Source of the DNA: Bacteroidota bacterium
GTDB taxonomy: Bacteria > Bacteroidota > Bacteroidia > Flavobacteriales > Flavobacteriaceae
Length of the DNA: 64,000 nucleotides
NCBI GenBank assembly: GCA_947447375.1
Contig: CANFJB010000001.1
Span: 1-64,000, forward strand
Direction of reading: 5' to 3'
Positions 35,573 through 43,682 of this stretch are shown one piece after another. The notes beneath the pieces are model-generated. The model was not told the DNA's origin. It searched no databases and saw nothing but the letters and a program-made list of their open reading frames with translations. Positions within the stretch are counted from its first letter, which is position 1; each line of letters begins with the position of its first letter. A program made the position numbers and the translations under genes.

Positions 35573-36562
35573 GACAACTTTCCTCGGCTTATACTCCTTC
35601 GCAACTTCGGCGATTAATTTAATATGATCGGGATTTGTTCCGCAACATCCTCCGATAATATTGATTAAATTTTCGTCTAAATACTCTTTAATTTGTGCTT
35701 GCATTTCGGCTGGAGTTTCATCGTATTGTCCGAAAGCGTTTGGCAATCCTGCATTGGGATGCGCCGAAATATTAAACGAGGTATTGTGAGATAATTGTTT
35801 CAAATAGGGTTTTAATTGTTTGGCTCCTAGCGCACAATTAAATCCAACGCTCAACAATGGAATATGCGAAATTGAAATTAAAAATGCTTCCACTGTTTGC
35901 CCTGAAAGTGTTCTTCCAGAGGCATCGGTAATGGTTCCTGAAACCATAATTGGAATATCAATATTGCGTACTTCTTTTACTTCTTCTATGGCGAAAAGTG
36001 CTGCTTTCGCATTTAGGGTGTCAAAAATGGTTTCCACCAAAAGTAAATCTACACCGCCGTCAATCAATGCTTCTACTTGTTGTTTATAGGCAATTCTTAA
36101 TTCGTCGAAGGTTACGGCTCTGAAACCAGGGTCGTTTACATCTGGCGACATGCTTGCAGTTCTGTTTGTTGGTCCGATTGAACCAGCAACAAATCTCGGT
36201 TTTTCAGGATTTTTTGCTGTAAATTCATCAGCCACTTCACGTGCTATTTTAGCGGATTCGAAGTTGAGTTCATACACTAAATCTTCCAAATGGTAGTCGG
36301 CCATTCCTATCGTTGTTCCTGAAAAGGTATTGGTTTCTACAATATCGGCTCCGGCTTCAAAATATTGAGCGTGAATGTCTCGAATTGCTTGCGGCTGCGT
36401 AAGTGACAATAAATCGTTGTTTCCTTTTAGGGAATGTGGGAAATTTGCAAAACGCTCGCCTCGGAAATCTTCTTCGGAGAAATTGTAGCGTTGCAGCATG
36501 GTGCCCATTGCTCCATCGAGAACTAGTATTCGTTTGTTTATTTCTTGTAAAATCGAACTCAT
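35567..36562 (-). CDS. metH: Methionine synthase, N-terminal homocysteine S-methyltransferase part
   Basis: A 331-residue protein corresponding to the first domain of full-length MetH, a zinc-dependent homocysteine-binding TIM barrel. Visible features are LDGAMGTMLQRYNFSEEDFR, EAGADIVETNTFSGT, and VGFNCALGA with the first zinc Cys. NIIGGCCGTNPDHI carries the other two. Together with the 905-residue gene it makes a split MetH, an arrangement known in Bacteroidetes. It is preceded by a SAM-I riboswitch and is the first gene of the operon. Its last codons run into a GGTTGAT array. Confidence 0.95.
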   Translation of the reverse strand: MSSILQEINKRILVLDGAMGTMLQRYNFSEEDFRGERFANFPHSLKGNNDLLSLTQPQAIRDIHAQYFEAGADIVETNTFSGTTIGMADYHLEDLVYELNFESAKIAREVADEFTAKNPEKPRFVAGSIGPTNRTASMSPDVNDPGFRAVTFDELRIAYKQQVEALIDGGVDLLLVETIFDTLNAKAALFAIEEVKEVRNIDIPIMVSGTITDASGRTLSGQTVEAFLISISHIPLLSVGFNCALGAKQLKPYLKQLSHNTSFNISAHPNAGLPNAFGQYDETPAEMQAQIKEYLDENLINIIGGCCGTNPDHIKLIAEVAKEYKPRKVVG

Positions 36563-36609
36563 TTATTTTTTTACTGATATTAATAGAGAGGCCTTAAAAA
36601 TAAAATTAT

Positions 36610-36670
36610 ACCCCCGGTTGTAGTGGAAATCCTGCGGTTTTTTCCGCAGATTGCAACGAAAACGGGAATA
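36610..36670 (+). repeat. Dispersed hairpin repeat, copy C (between riboswitch and metH)
   Basis: On the plus strand the left arm CCCCGGTTGTAGTGGAAATC, the central hairpin CTGCGGTTTTTTCCGCAG and the right arm ATTGCAACGAAAACGGGAAT follow one another. The arms can also pair (TTGTA/TGCAA, CCCG/CGGG). Read on the minus strand it is a strong hairpin followed by TATAATTTTATTTTT, so it could also act as a terminator ahead of metH. It belongs to the same family as 38836-38918 and 50119-50184. Confidence 0.75.
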
Positions 36671-36737
36671 CGAATTATTAGAATGCCGAAAAATTCGGTT
36701 CAAAAAAAATAAAAATGTTATGGAAAGGGAGAGATAT

Positions 36738-36848
36738 TCTCAGGTTATCTGTTCACGCATGGCGTGATAGAATGTAGCACCTTCTTTAGGTATAAAGGGT
36801 TGCTAAGCTTTCATTGGGTCTAATCCCTCGGGCTTTCGTGATAACAAT
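36738..36848 (-). promoter_or_regulatory. SAM-I (S-box) riboswitch
   Basis: The minus strand reads GTTATCACGAAAG, then GAGGGATTAGACCC, then TGAAAGCTTAGCAACCC, then AAGGTGCTACATTCTA, and closes with GATAACC. GTTATC (36845-36840) pairs with GATAAC (36749-36744) as P1. The GGGATTA...GAAGC-like...GCAACC and AAGGTGC blocks are the conserved S-box core. It senses S-adenosylmethionine and should lower expression of the metH-metF operon when SAM is plentiful. The stretch from here to metH contains the copy C hairpin and a smaller CCGAA/TTCGG hairpin. Confidence 0.9.
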
Positions 36849-36868
36849 CAGTACATTTAAGAACGGTG

Positions 36869-36899
36869 CAAAGTAAGTGAATTGTGCTTTATTTTCCAA
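36869..36899 (-). promoter_or_regulatory. Probable promoter of the methionine operon
   Basis: On the minus strand, TTG at 36899-36897 is followed after exactly 20 bases by TTACTTTG at 36876-36869. This is one mismatch from TAnnTTTG. It lies about 20 bases before the riboswitch P1. Confidence 0.6.
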
Positions 36900-36962
36900 G
36901 TTTATTGGTTTATAAATTTAAAAAAAATACAAACTCCTTAAAATCAAAAAAGCCATCCTTAG

Positions 36963-36982
36963 ATTCTGAAATAAATTCAGAA
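36963..36982. repeat. CTGAAATAAATTCAG hairpin, copy 1, and nearby structure
   Basis: TTCTGAAATAAATTCAGAA is a perfect inverted repeat whose 15-base core recurs exactly at 38315-38329. A second hairpin (GCTACGG at 37022-37028 with CCGTAGC at 37038-37044) follows in the same gap between tRNA-Asp and the methionine promoter. No gene is seen in 36900-37080. Confidence 0.7.
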
Positions 36983-37080
36983 TAAATGGAAAGCTTTTCA
37001 TTGGTCTAACTACTAAACCGGGCTACGGGTTACAAAGCCGTAGCAAAACAACACAACAATCTTAAAAACCTTTTTTGGGC

Positions 37081-37110
37081 AAAAAAGTCACGTTGTTACA
37101 CGTGACTTTT
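37081..37110 (-). terminator. Terminator of tRNA-Asp
   Basis: An AAAAGTCACGT / ACGTGACTTTT stem with a 6-base loop ends in T-residues on the minus strand. It starts 13 bases past the tRNA 3' end. Confidence 0.9.
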
Positions 37111-37122
37111 CCCAATTTTAAG

Positions 37123-37196
37123 CGGTCTGGACGGGACTCGAACCCGCGACCCCATGCGTGACAGGCATGTATTCTAACCAACTGAACTACCAAACC
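37123..37196 (-). tRNA. tRNA-Asp (anticodon GTC)
   Basis: A 74-base cloverleaf on the minus strand: acceptor GGTTTGG pairs with CCAGACC, and the discriminator is G. D-arm TAGTTCAGTTGGTTAGAA, anticodon arm ATGCCTGTCACGCAT with GTC at 37162-37160, and T-arm CGGGTTCGAGTCCCG are all present. CCA is not encoded. It has its own promoter and terminator. Confidence 0.97.
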
Positions 37197-37260
37197 AGCG
37201 CTTTATTGCTTCACTAAACTTTTATTTTAATTGGAGTTCAGCGAACTTTGTTTGCGAGGG

Positions 37261-37290
37261 CAAATATACAACCTATTTCGACTCTAGCAA
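37261..37290 (-). promoter_or_regulatory. Promoter of tRNA-Asp
   Basis: On the minus strand, TTG at 37290-37288 is followed after 19 bases by TATATTTG at 37268-37261. This is a full match to the Bacteroidetes sigma-A consensus, about 65 bases before the mature tRNA. Confidence 0.75.
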
Positions 37291-37328
37291 GTGTTTTTTG
37301 AGAAAAATTTTAATATTCACGGCCAATA

Positions 37329-38255
37329 TCACCCAAAGGATTGTTTTTCAACTAGGTATGTGGTGAGGATTTTCTCAAAATTGGCTCCTACAGAAACGGG
37401 AACATACTTAATTTTGTTCTGGGCACAGGTAATTGCTACCTTTTTGAAGTAATTTGAAACTTGATTTTCGTAGGTTTCCTTAATGTTATCTGCAAAAATA
37501 TTAATTTCTTCGCCTGATTCAAGGTCGATGAATTTTCTTGGTGCGGCATCGAAATCAAAATTCAATTCGGTTTTTTCGTCAATTACATGAAACAAAACGA
37601 TTTTGTGTTTGTTGTGTTTTAAATGTTGTAATGCCGTAAATAAAGCGTCTTCATCGCCAGACTGAAACATGTCGGTAAACAAAACGATCATGGAACGGCG
37701 GTGAATTTTCTCGGCAATTTGATGTAAAAAGGAAATGGTATCGGTGCTTTTTGGTGTTTTGCTGTTTTCCAATAATGATTCTAATTTGTTTAAAATCATT
37801 CGGTGGTGGCGATCGCTTCCTTTCTCCGGGGCATAATACTCGTAATTATCCGAATAGACGCTCAGCCCAACAGCATCGCGTTGTTTCTTCAATAAATTCA
37901 TTAAAACCGCTGAGGCTAAAACAGAAAATCCAATTTTATTTTCATAAAATAACTGACTGTCTTTCAACTTTGGATAATGCATTGACGAGGAATTGTCAAT
38001 GATTAAATGGCATCGCAAATTAGTTTCTTCCTCATACCTTTTTGTATAAAGGCGATCGGTTTTTGCAAAAAGTTTCCAATCGATGTGTTTTGTAGTTTCG
38101 CCAGGGTTGTACACTTTGTGTTCTGCAAACTCGGCTGAAAACCCATGAAACGGACTTTTATGCATTCCCGAAATAAACCCTTCAACGACTTGATTGGCTA
38201 ATAATTCAAGGTGCTGAAAGCTAGAAATTTTCTCTATTTGTGATTCAATTTTCAT
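37329..38255 (-). CDS. DUF58 domain protein
   Basis: A 308-residue cytosolic protein. The DUF58 core (FHGFSAEFAEHKVYNPGETT, then HIDWKLFAKTDRLYTKRYEE) is followed by a von Willebrand A-like fold with a MIDAS-like DNSSSMH and VLFTDMFQSGDED. DUF58 proteins usually travel with a MoxR AAA ATPase and Bat/aerotolerance genes. None is present here, so the partner must lie elsewhere or this member works alone. The molecular role is unknown. Confidence 0.85.
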   Translation of the reverse strand: MKIESQIEKISSFQHLELLANQVVEGFISGMHKSPFHGFSAEFAEHKVYNPGETTKHIDWKLFAKTDRLYTKRYEEETNLRCHLIIDNSSSMHYPKLKDSQLFYENKIGFSVLASAVLMNLLKKQRDAVGLSVYSDNYEYYAPEKGSDRHHRMILNKLESLLENSKTPKSTDTISFLHQIAEKIHRRSMIVLFTDMFQSGDEDALFTALQHLKHNKHKIVLFHVIDEKTELNFDFDAAPRKFIDLESGEEINIFADNIKETYENQVSNYFKKVAITCAQNKIKYVPVSVGANFEKILTTYLVEKQSFG

Positions 38256-38311
38256 CCTTCAAATGTATTAAAAGATTAAACGATTTAAAAATTAAAAGAT
38301 TGAAAATAGTG

Positions 38312-38331
38312 TAACTGAAATAAATTCAGTT
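38312..38331. repeat. CTGAAATAAATTCAG hairpin, copy 2
   Basis: AACTGAAATAAATTCAGTT is a perfect inverted repeat with the same 15-base core as 36966-36980. It follows an AAAGATTAAA-rich stretch (38271-38306) and lies directly beyond the trxA terminator. Confidence 0.7.
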
Positions 38332-38336
38332 TAAAT

Positions 38337-38363
38337 AAAAAAGGTCTGACTTTCGCCAAACCT
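38337..38363 (-). terminator. Terminator after trxA
   Basis: AGGTTTG / CAGACCT (one G-U pair) with an 8-base loop is followed by six T on the minus strand. Confidence 0.8.
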
Positions 38364-38372
38364 AGATTGCTT

Positions 38373-38395
38373 TATGCCTTGCAAGGACAAATTAT
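38373..38395. repeat. AGATTGC...GCAAKGACA repeat, copy 1
   Basis: AGATTGCTTTATGCCTTGCA followed by AGGACA lies just after the trxA stop codon. It matches the element at 52861-52889 and is a short hairpin (TTGC/GCAA). It was judged a dispersed repeat. Confidence 0.55.
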
Positions 38396-38398
38396 TAT

Positions 38399-38716
38399 TT
38401 ACAATAAAGTGTTCAAGCTGTCAGCATAAGTTTGCTTTGGCGCAACACCCACTTGTCTTGCAACTACTTCCCCGTTTTTAAAAACTAAAACCGTAGGAAT
38501 GTTTCGTACTCCGTATTTTGCAGCAAATTCTTGGTTTGCATCTACATCTACTTTTCCAACTACTGCTTTCCCAGCAAATTCTTCACTTATTTCGTCAATG
38601 ATTGGTCCAACCATTCTACAAGGCCCACACCATGCTGCCCAAAAATCGACCATTACTGGTTTGTCTGATTTCAAAACTACTTCGTCAAAAGTAGCATCTG
38701 TTATTGCTAATGCCAT
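38399..38716 (-). CDS. trxA: Thioredoxin
   Basis: A 105-residue cytosolic thioredoxin without a signal peptide, of standard length. The redox-active WCGPC lies at residues 30-34 within DFWAAWCGPCRMVGPI. The conserved cis-Pro follows in RNIPTVLVFKNGE. It reduces protein disulfides using thioredoxin reductase, which is not in this window. It is probably monocistronic, with a strong terminator behind it. Confidence 0.96.
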   Translation of the reverse strand: MALAITDATFDEVVLKSDKPVMVDFWAAWCGPCRMVGPIIDEISEEFAGKAVVGKVDVDANQEFAAKYGVRNIPTVLVFKNGEVVARQVGVAPKQTYADSLNTLL

Positions 38717-38835
38717 ATTTTCTATGTGTTAATTTATTTTCTAATGCAAATTTAATAATTAAATACCATTTGAACACTATTGCAAAATTACTTTTGATTA
38801 TGAATATATTGGTTTAATTTATATCTTTTTATTTG

Positions 38836-38918
38836 AAGCTAATCCCGCTATCATTCCAATCCGCGTTGTGGTTCGTGCCTCTCCTCAACCCGGGATTTTC
38901 CCTTCTATCGGGGCTAGG
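38836..38918 (-). repeat. Dispersed hairpin repeat, copy A (after dnaE)
   Basis: On the minus strand the left arm TAGCCCCGATAGAAGGGAAA and ATCC are followed by about 33 variable bases. The right arm GGATTGGAATGATAGCGGGA and TTAGC close it. It starts about 13 bases after the dnaE stop. It is in the same family as 36610-36670 and 50119-50184. Confidence 0.75.
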
Positions 38919-38930
38919 TTTTTTGTGGAA

Positions 38931-41900
38931 TTAATTCAATTTAAAGTTAACTTGCATTTTCTCCAATTCCGAAAGCAACTCATTTGAAATATTAATTTTC
39001 AGTTTTCGGCTTGGCATTTCTAATTTTGTGATGACTTTTATTTCTTCAATTTCAGTTACTAGCTCCACTTGCGGATTTTCTTCATCATAAACAACCTCGC
39101 TATCTATGTCTTCATCAGAAACGACAACTGGTGGAGCAATTTCAACTTGCTTCTTAATTTTCTCCAATTCTAATACCTCAAAAACAACCGATTTGTCTCC
39201 TTTATTTTGTTGAAAAACAGTACTCAATTGATGAATAAACTCCGATTGCAAATCATTTATATTGATATGAATCACCAATTTTTTGGTAAACAACTCCAAT
39301 ATATCTTGAAGAATTTTAAAGTCGATGAATTGTATTATTGGATCTCTTCTTTTACCCGTTTCTTTGTCAGGCCAACCTTCTTTCACCGTTAATTTAATAA
39401 AAGTAAAGCTATTTGGAGTCAAATAATGACGGTATTTCATGTACTCTTCCCCGTAAATTCTAAATTCATGACTTTCGTCATAACCTTCTAATACAAAGGA
39501 ACCAAACCCTTTTCCTGATTTATTTACAAGGTGTTTTACATTGGAAACAATTCCTCCAAATGTTAAATTTTTATTGATTTGGTTATTCAGGTCTTTCAGC
39601 AACTCCAACTTAGAATTGCAAAAATATTTCATCTCATATCTAAAATCGTCCAAAGGATGCCCTGAAAGATAAATTCCAACGACTTCCTTTTCTTTGGCTA
39701 ATTTTTCCATTGTTGACCAGTCTTCACATGGAGGAACAACAGGTTCGGCAATTTGAACTTCGCTGGTTTCGCCAAACAAACTCACTTGCGATGAATTTTC
39801 ATTTTCTTGGAATTTCAACCCGTAACGTATCGCTTTTTCATAAAAGGTAATTCCATCTCCATCATCATGGAAATACTGCGCCCTTGAAACCCCTTTAAAG
39901 GAATCAAAACCACCGGCTAAAATTAGATTTTCAAGTGCTTTTTTATTGGCAGCACGCAAGTCAATTCGCTTTGTTAAATCGAAAATAGACTTGTATTTAC
40001 TTTCTTTTCTGTTTTCTACAATTGTATTTACGGCACCCATTCCAACCCCTTTCACGGCGCCAATTCCAAAACGCACTGCGTAATTTTCATTTACCGTGAA
40101 TTTATAAAATGATTCATTTACATCTGGACCTAAAACTTGCAATCCCATGCGCTTGCATTCTTCCATAAAAAAGGAAACTTGCTTAATATCGCTCATATTA
40201 TTCGATAATACAGCTGCCATATATTCCGCTGGATAATTCGCTTTTAAATAGGCTGTTTGATAAGCAATCCAAGCATAACAAGTGGAATGCGATTTATTAA
40301 ATGCGTATTCGGCAAATGCTTCCCAGTCCTTCCAAATTTTTTCTAATTTTTCTTCTTCATGTCCTTTTGCAACCGCTTGGCTTATGAATTTAGGCTTCAT
40401 TTTATCCAAAACGTCCTTCTGCTTTTTCCCCATTGCTTTACGCAATACATCGGCATCACCTTTCGAAAAGTCGGCTAGCTTTTGAGACAATAGCATTACT
40501 TGCTCCTGATAAACGGTAATTCCGTAGGTATCTTTAAGCAACTCCTCACAGGCATCAAGATCGTATTCTATCGTTTCTTCTCCATTCTTTCTTCGAATAA
40601 AACTTGGAATATAGGCAATTGGTCCAGGTCGATAAAGTGCATTCATAGCAATCAAATCACCGAAAACGGTAGGCTTCAATTCCTTCAAATACTTTTGCAT
40701 TCCCGGAGATTCATATTGGAAAATACCAATGGTTTCACCACGTTGGAAAAGCTCAAAAGTTTTCACATCATCAATTGGGAAAGTATCGGGATCGAGAACA
40801 ATTCCTGATCTGTATTTTACTAATTTAACAGTGTCTTTTATTAACGTTAGGGTTTTTAATCCCAAGAAGTCCATTTTTAATAAACCGGCACTTTCTACAA
40901 CCGAGTTGTCAAATTGAGTGACATATAAATCAGAATCTTTTGCAGTAGCAATAGGCACAAAATTGGTAATATCACTTGGCGTAATAATTACTCCACAAGC
41001 GTGAATTCCGGTATTTCTTAGATTTCCTTCTAATATTTGTGCTTGCTGAATGGTTTCGCCAGAAAGATCATTTTCTTTAGAAATAGAAATTAAATCTTTT
41101 ATTTTTTCAAAATCTTCTGGGCGAAGGATCTTTTTAATTTCAGGTTCAGCTTCTTTTAGGAAACGTGCCAAACTCCATTTTGACGGAATTAAATTCGGGA
41201 TTAACTTCGCTATTTTATCGGCTTCAAAAAGAGGCAAATCCAAAACACGAGCTGTATCTCGAATTGCCGATTTTGCGGCCATTGTTCCGTAGGTGATAAT
41301 TTGCGCCACCTGTTTAGAACCGTATTTTTTAATTACATAATCCATAACTCGACTTCGGCCTTCGTCATCAAAATCGATATCAATATCGGGTAATGACACA
41401 CGATCGGGGTTAAGGAAACGCTCAAAAAGGAGGTTGTACAACAAGGGATCAATATTGGTAATTCCTAAGCAGTACGCAACTACTGAACCAGCTGCGGATC
41501 CTCTTCCAGGCCCAACAGAAACGTCCATTTTTCTGGCTTCAGCTATGAAATCTTGAACAATTAAGAAATATCCTGGATAACCTGAATTTTGAATTGTAAG
41601 CAACTCAAAATCGATTCGCTCTTGAATCTCTGGGGTTATTTCAGCATATCTTCTTTTGGCACCTAAATAAGTTAAGTGCTTTAAATAGGAATTTTCTCCT
41701 CTTTTTCCGCCATCGTTATCATCCTCGGCGACTAAAAATTCTTGTGGAATTTCAAATTTTGGCAAGAGTACTTCCCGAGCTAAATCGTAAATTTCAATTT
41801 TCGAAACTACTTCAGAAAGATTGGAAATTGCCTCAGGTAAATCCGTGAAAAGCATTTTCATCTCCTCTCCAGATTTAAAAAAATATTCTTGATTTGGCAT

Positions 41901-43451
41901 TCCATATCGATAGCCACGACCTCTTCCTATTGGTGTAGATTGTTTTTCGCCGTCACGAACACAAAGCAAAATATCATGTGCATTGGCATCGTTTTTATCT
42001 AAATAGAAGGTGTTATTTGTGGCAACAATTTTAATATCATTCTTTTTTGCCAATGCTATTAAACTCGCATTTACGCGGTTTTCATCTTCTTGATTGTGAC
42101 GCATCACTTCAATGTACAAATCGGAACCAAATTGTTGTTTCCACCAAATAAGTGCTTCTTCCGCTTGGTTTTCACCGAGATTTAGAATTTTATTTGGAAT
42201 CTCACCGTATAAATTTCCTGTTAATACGATTAAATCTTCTTTGTATTTTTCAATTAGATTTCTATCAATTCTAGGAACATAATAGAATCCATCAGTATTG
42301 GCAATTGAAGTTAATTTGGTTAAATTTTGATATCCATTTTTGTTTTTAGCGAGGAATACAATTTGGTAACCATTGTCTTTTCGGCTTTTGTCCAAGTGAT
42401 CTTCACAAACATAAAATTCACAACCCACAATAGGCTTGATTATCACTTCATTTGGCGAATCACCATTGGCAACAGCCTCCTCGTTTTTAGCTTTAGCGGC
42501 TTTATTATGGTATAAAATATCTCTAACAAAATGGAAGGCACCCATCAAATTTGCATGGTCGGTGATGGCAATGGCTGGCATTTTATTATCCGATGCTGCT
42601 TTAACCAATTTGGCCACACTTATTGTAGATTGCAATACCGAAAACTGAGTATGATTGTGCAAATGCACGAAATCAGCATCGATTAAAACTTGTTTGTTTT
42701 CGGCAATTTCCTCCTTAGAAACTAGATTGGCTTGTCGTTCGCCAAACTGTTGTTTTATTTTTTGAGAAGCTTCTTTTAAGTTAATATGTCTTAACCCAAT
42801 TAGATGAATTGTACTCGGATTTTGCGTTTTAAATTTATCAAAATAATCGCCTTGAACTTGGAGCTCTTTTTCGGTAAAAATTTCTGTCCGAATCAATTCG
42901 AAAAAACAGCGTGTAGTAGCTTCCACATCGGCAGTGGCGTTGTGCGCTTCCGCAAATGGGATGTTGAATAAATAACTGTGCAATTCCGTTAGTGTAGGCA
43001 ATTTAAATTTGCCTCCACGACCTCCAGGCAATTGTAATAAAGAGGCAGTCACCTCGGTACAAGTATCCAAAACAGGCATTGAGCTCATTGGGCTTTCAAT
43101 TCCAAAACGATGGAATTCACAACCCATAATATTGATGTCAAATTTTAAATTTTGACCAACGATGAATTTGGATTTGCTTAAAGCAATATTGAATTTTTCA
43201 AGTACCTCAGCCATTGGTAATCCATCGGCTTCAGCTAATTCGGTAGAAATTCCATGTACACTCTCTGCATCATACGGAATATTGAAGCCTTCTGGATTAA
43301 TCAAATAATCCTGATGTTCGATAAGTTTACCCATGTCATCGTGCAACTGCCAAGCAATTTGAACACAACGCGGCCAATTTCCCGTATCGGTTATCGGGGC
43401 GTCCCAACGCTTTGGTAATCCTGTGGTTTCGGTATCGAATATTAAGTACAT
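38931..43451 (-). CDS. dnaE: DNA polymerase III alpha subunit with fused N-terminal 3'-5' exonuclease
   Basis: A 1506-residue replicative polymerase. Residues 1 to about 200 are a DnaQ-like DEDD exonuclease: Exo I FDTETTGLP (Asp6, Glu8), a FDINIMG-type Exo II and HNATADVEATTR as Exo III. A PHP domain starts near 263 (FVHLHNHTQFSVLQSTISVA). The C-family palm carries the catalytic Asp triad in PDIDIDFDDEG near residue 688. HhH and OB-fold regions follow, and the C-terminal tail is acidic. The fusion puts proofreading on the polymerase chain rather than on a separate epsilon subunit. A possible TAAATTTG promoter element lies at 43552-43545. Confidence 0.96.
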   Translation of the reverse strand: MYLIFDTETTGLPKRWDAPITDTGNWPRCVQIAWQLHDDMGKLIEHQDYLINPEGFNIPYDAESVHGISTELAEADGLPMAEVLEKFNIALSKSKFIVGQNLKFDINIMGCEFHRFGIESPMSSMPVLDTCTEVTASLLQLPGGRGGKFKLPTLTELHSYLFNIPFAEAHNATADVEATTRCFFELIRTEIFTEKELQVQGDYFDKFKTQNPSTIHLIGLRHINLKEASQKIKQQFGERQANLVSKEEIAENKQVLIDADFVHLHNHTQFSVLQSTISVAKLVKAASDNKMPAIAITDHANLMGAFHFVRDILYHNKAAKAKNEEAVANGDSPNEVIIKPIVGCEFYVCEDHLDKSRKDNGYQIVFLAKNKNGYQNLTKLTSIANTDGFYYVPRIDRNLIEKYKEDLIVLTGNLYGEIPNKILNLGENQAEEALIWWKQQFGSDLYIEVMRHNQEDENRVNASLIALAKKNDIKIVATNNTFYLDKNDANAHDILLCVRDGEKQSTPIGRGRGYRYGMPNQEYFFKSGEEMKMLFTDLPEAISNLSEVVSKIEIYDLAREVLLPKFEIPQEFLVAEDDNDGGKRGENSYLKHLTYLGAKRRYAEITPEIQERIDFELLTIQNSGYPGYFLIVQDFIAEARKMDVSVGPGRGSAAGSVVAYCLGITNIDPLLYNLLFERFLNPDRVSLPDIDIDFDDEGRSRVMDYVIKKYGSKQVAQIITYGTMAAKSAIRDTARVLDLPLFEADKIAKLIPNLIPSKWSLARFLKEAEPEIKKILRPEDFEKIKDLISISKENDLSGETIQQAQILEGNLRNTGIHACGVIITPSDITNFVPIATAKDSDLYVTQFDNSVVESAGLLKMDFLGLKTLTLIKDTVKLVKYRSGIVLDPDTFPIDDVKTFELFQRGETIGIFQYESPGMQKYLKELKPTVFGDLIAMNALYRPGPIAYIPSFIRRKNGEETIEYDLDACEELLKDTYGITVYQEQVMLLSQKLADFSKGDADVLRKAMGKKQKDVLDKMKPKFISQAVAKGHEEEKLEKIWKDWEAFAEYAFNKSHSTCYAWIAYQTAYLKANYPAEYMAAVLSNNMSDIKQVSFFMEECKRMGLQVLGPDVNESFYKFTVNENYAVRFGIGAVKGVGMGAVNTIVENRKESKYKSIFDLTKRIDLRAANKKALENLILAGGFDSFKGVSRAQYFHDDGDGITFYEKAIRYGLKFQENENSSQVSLFGETSEVQIAEPVVPPCEDWSTMEKLAKEKEVVGIYLSGHPLDDFRYEMKYFCNSKLELLKDLNNQINKNLTFGGIVSNVKHLVNKSGKGFGSFVLEGYDESHEFRIYGEEYMKYRHYLTPNSFTFIKLTVKEGWPDKETGKRRDPIIQFIDFKILQDILELFTKKLVIHININDLQSEFIHQLSTVFQQNKGDKSVVFEVLELEKIKKQVEIAPPVVVSDEDIDSEVVYDEENPQVELVTEIEEIKVITKLEMPSRKLKINISNELLSELEKMQVNFKLN

Positions 43452-43630
43452 AGGTCTAAAAAAGTCAAATAAGGGAACACTAAATCAGTGAATTATTATC
43501 TGAAGTGGTGTTTAATTACTTGGATTTGGAAATTATTTGAACTTCAAATTTAAGTTTTTTTGAAGTAAGAATTTTGATAAGTTATCAACAAAAGGAATTT
43601 TTAAATTTATATGAAAATTCGATTTGTTGT

Positions 43631-43660
43631 AAAAAAAAATGCCTCGCAATTGCGAGGCAT
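43631..43660 (-). terminator. Terminator after the membrane pyrophosphatase
   Basis: The perfect palindrome ATGCCTCGCAA / TTGCGAGGCAT (22 bp) is followed by nine T on the minus strand. It starts 23 bases beyond the stop codon. Confidence 0.9.
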
Positions 43661-43682
43661 TAATCAGCATTTGATGCTTATA

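Noticed and set aside
32430..36562. metH broken by a frameshift or disruptive insertion
   Set aside because: Both parts are complete domain sets with their own starts and stops, and split MetH is usual in Bacteroidetes. The inserted four-helix-bundle gene keeps translational coupling.
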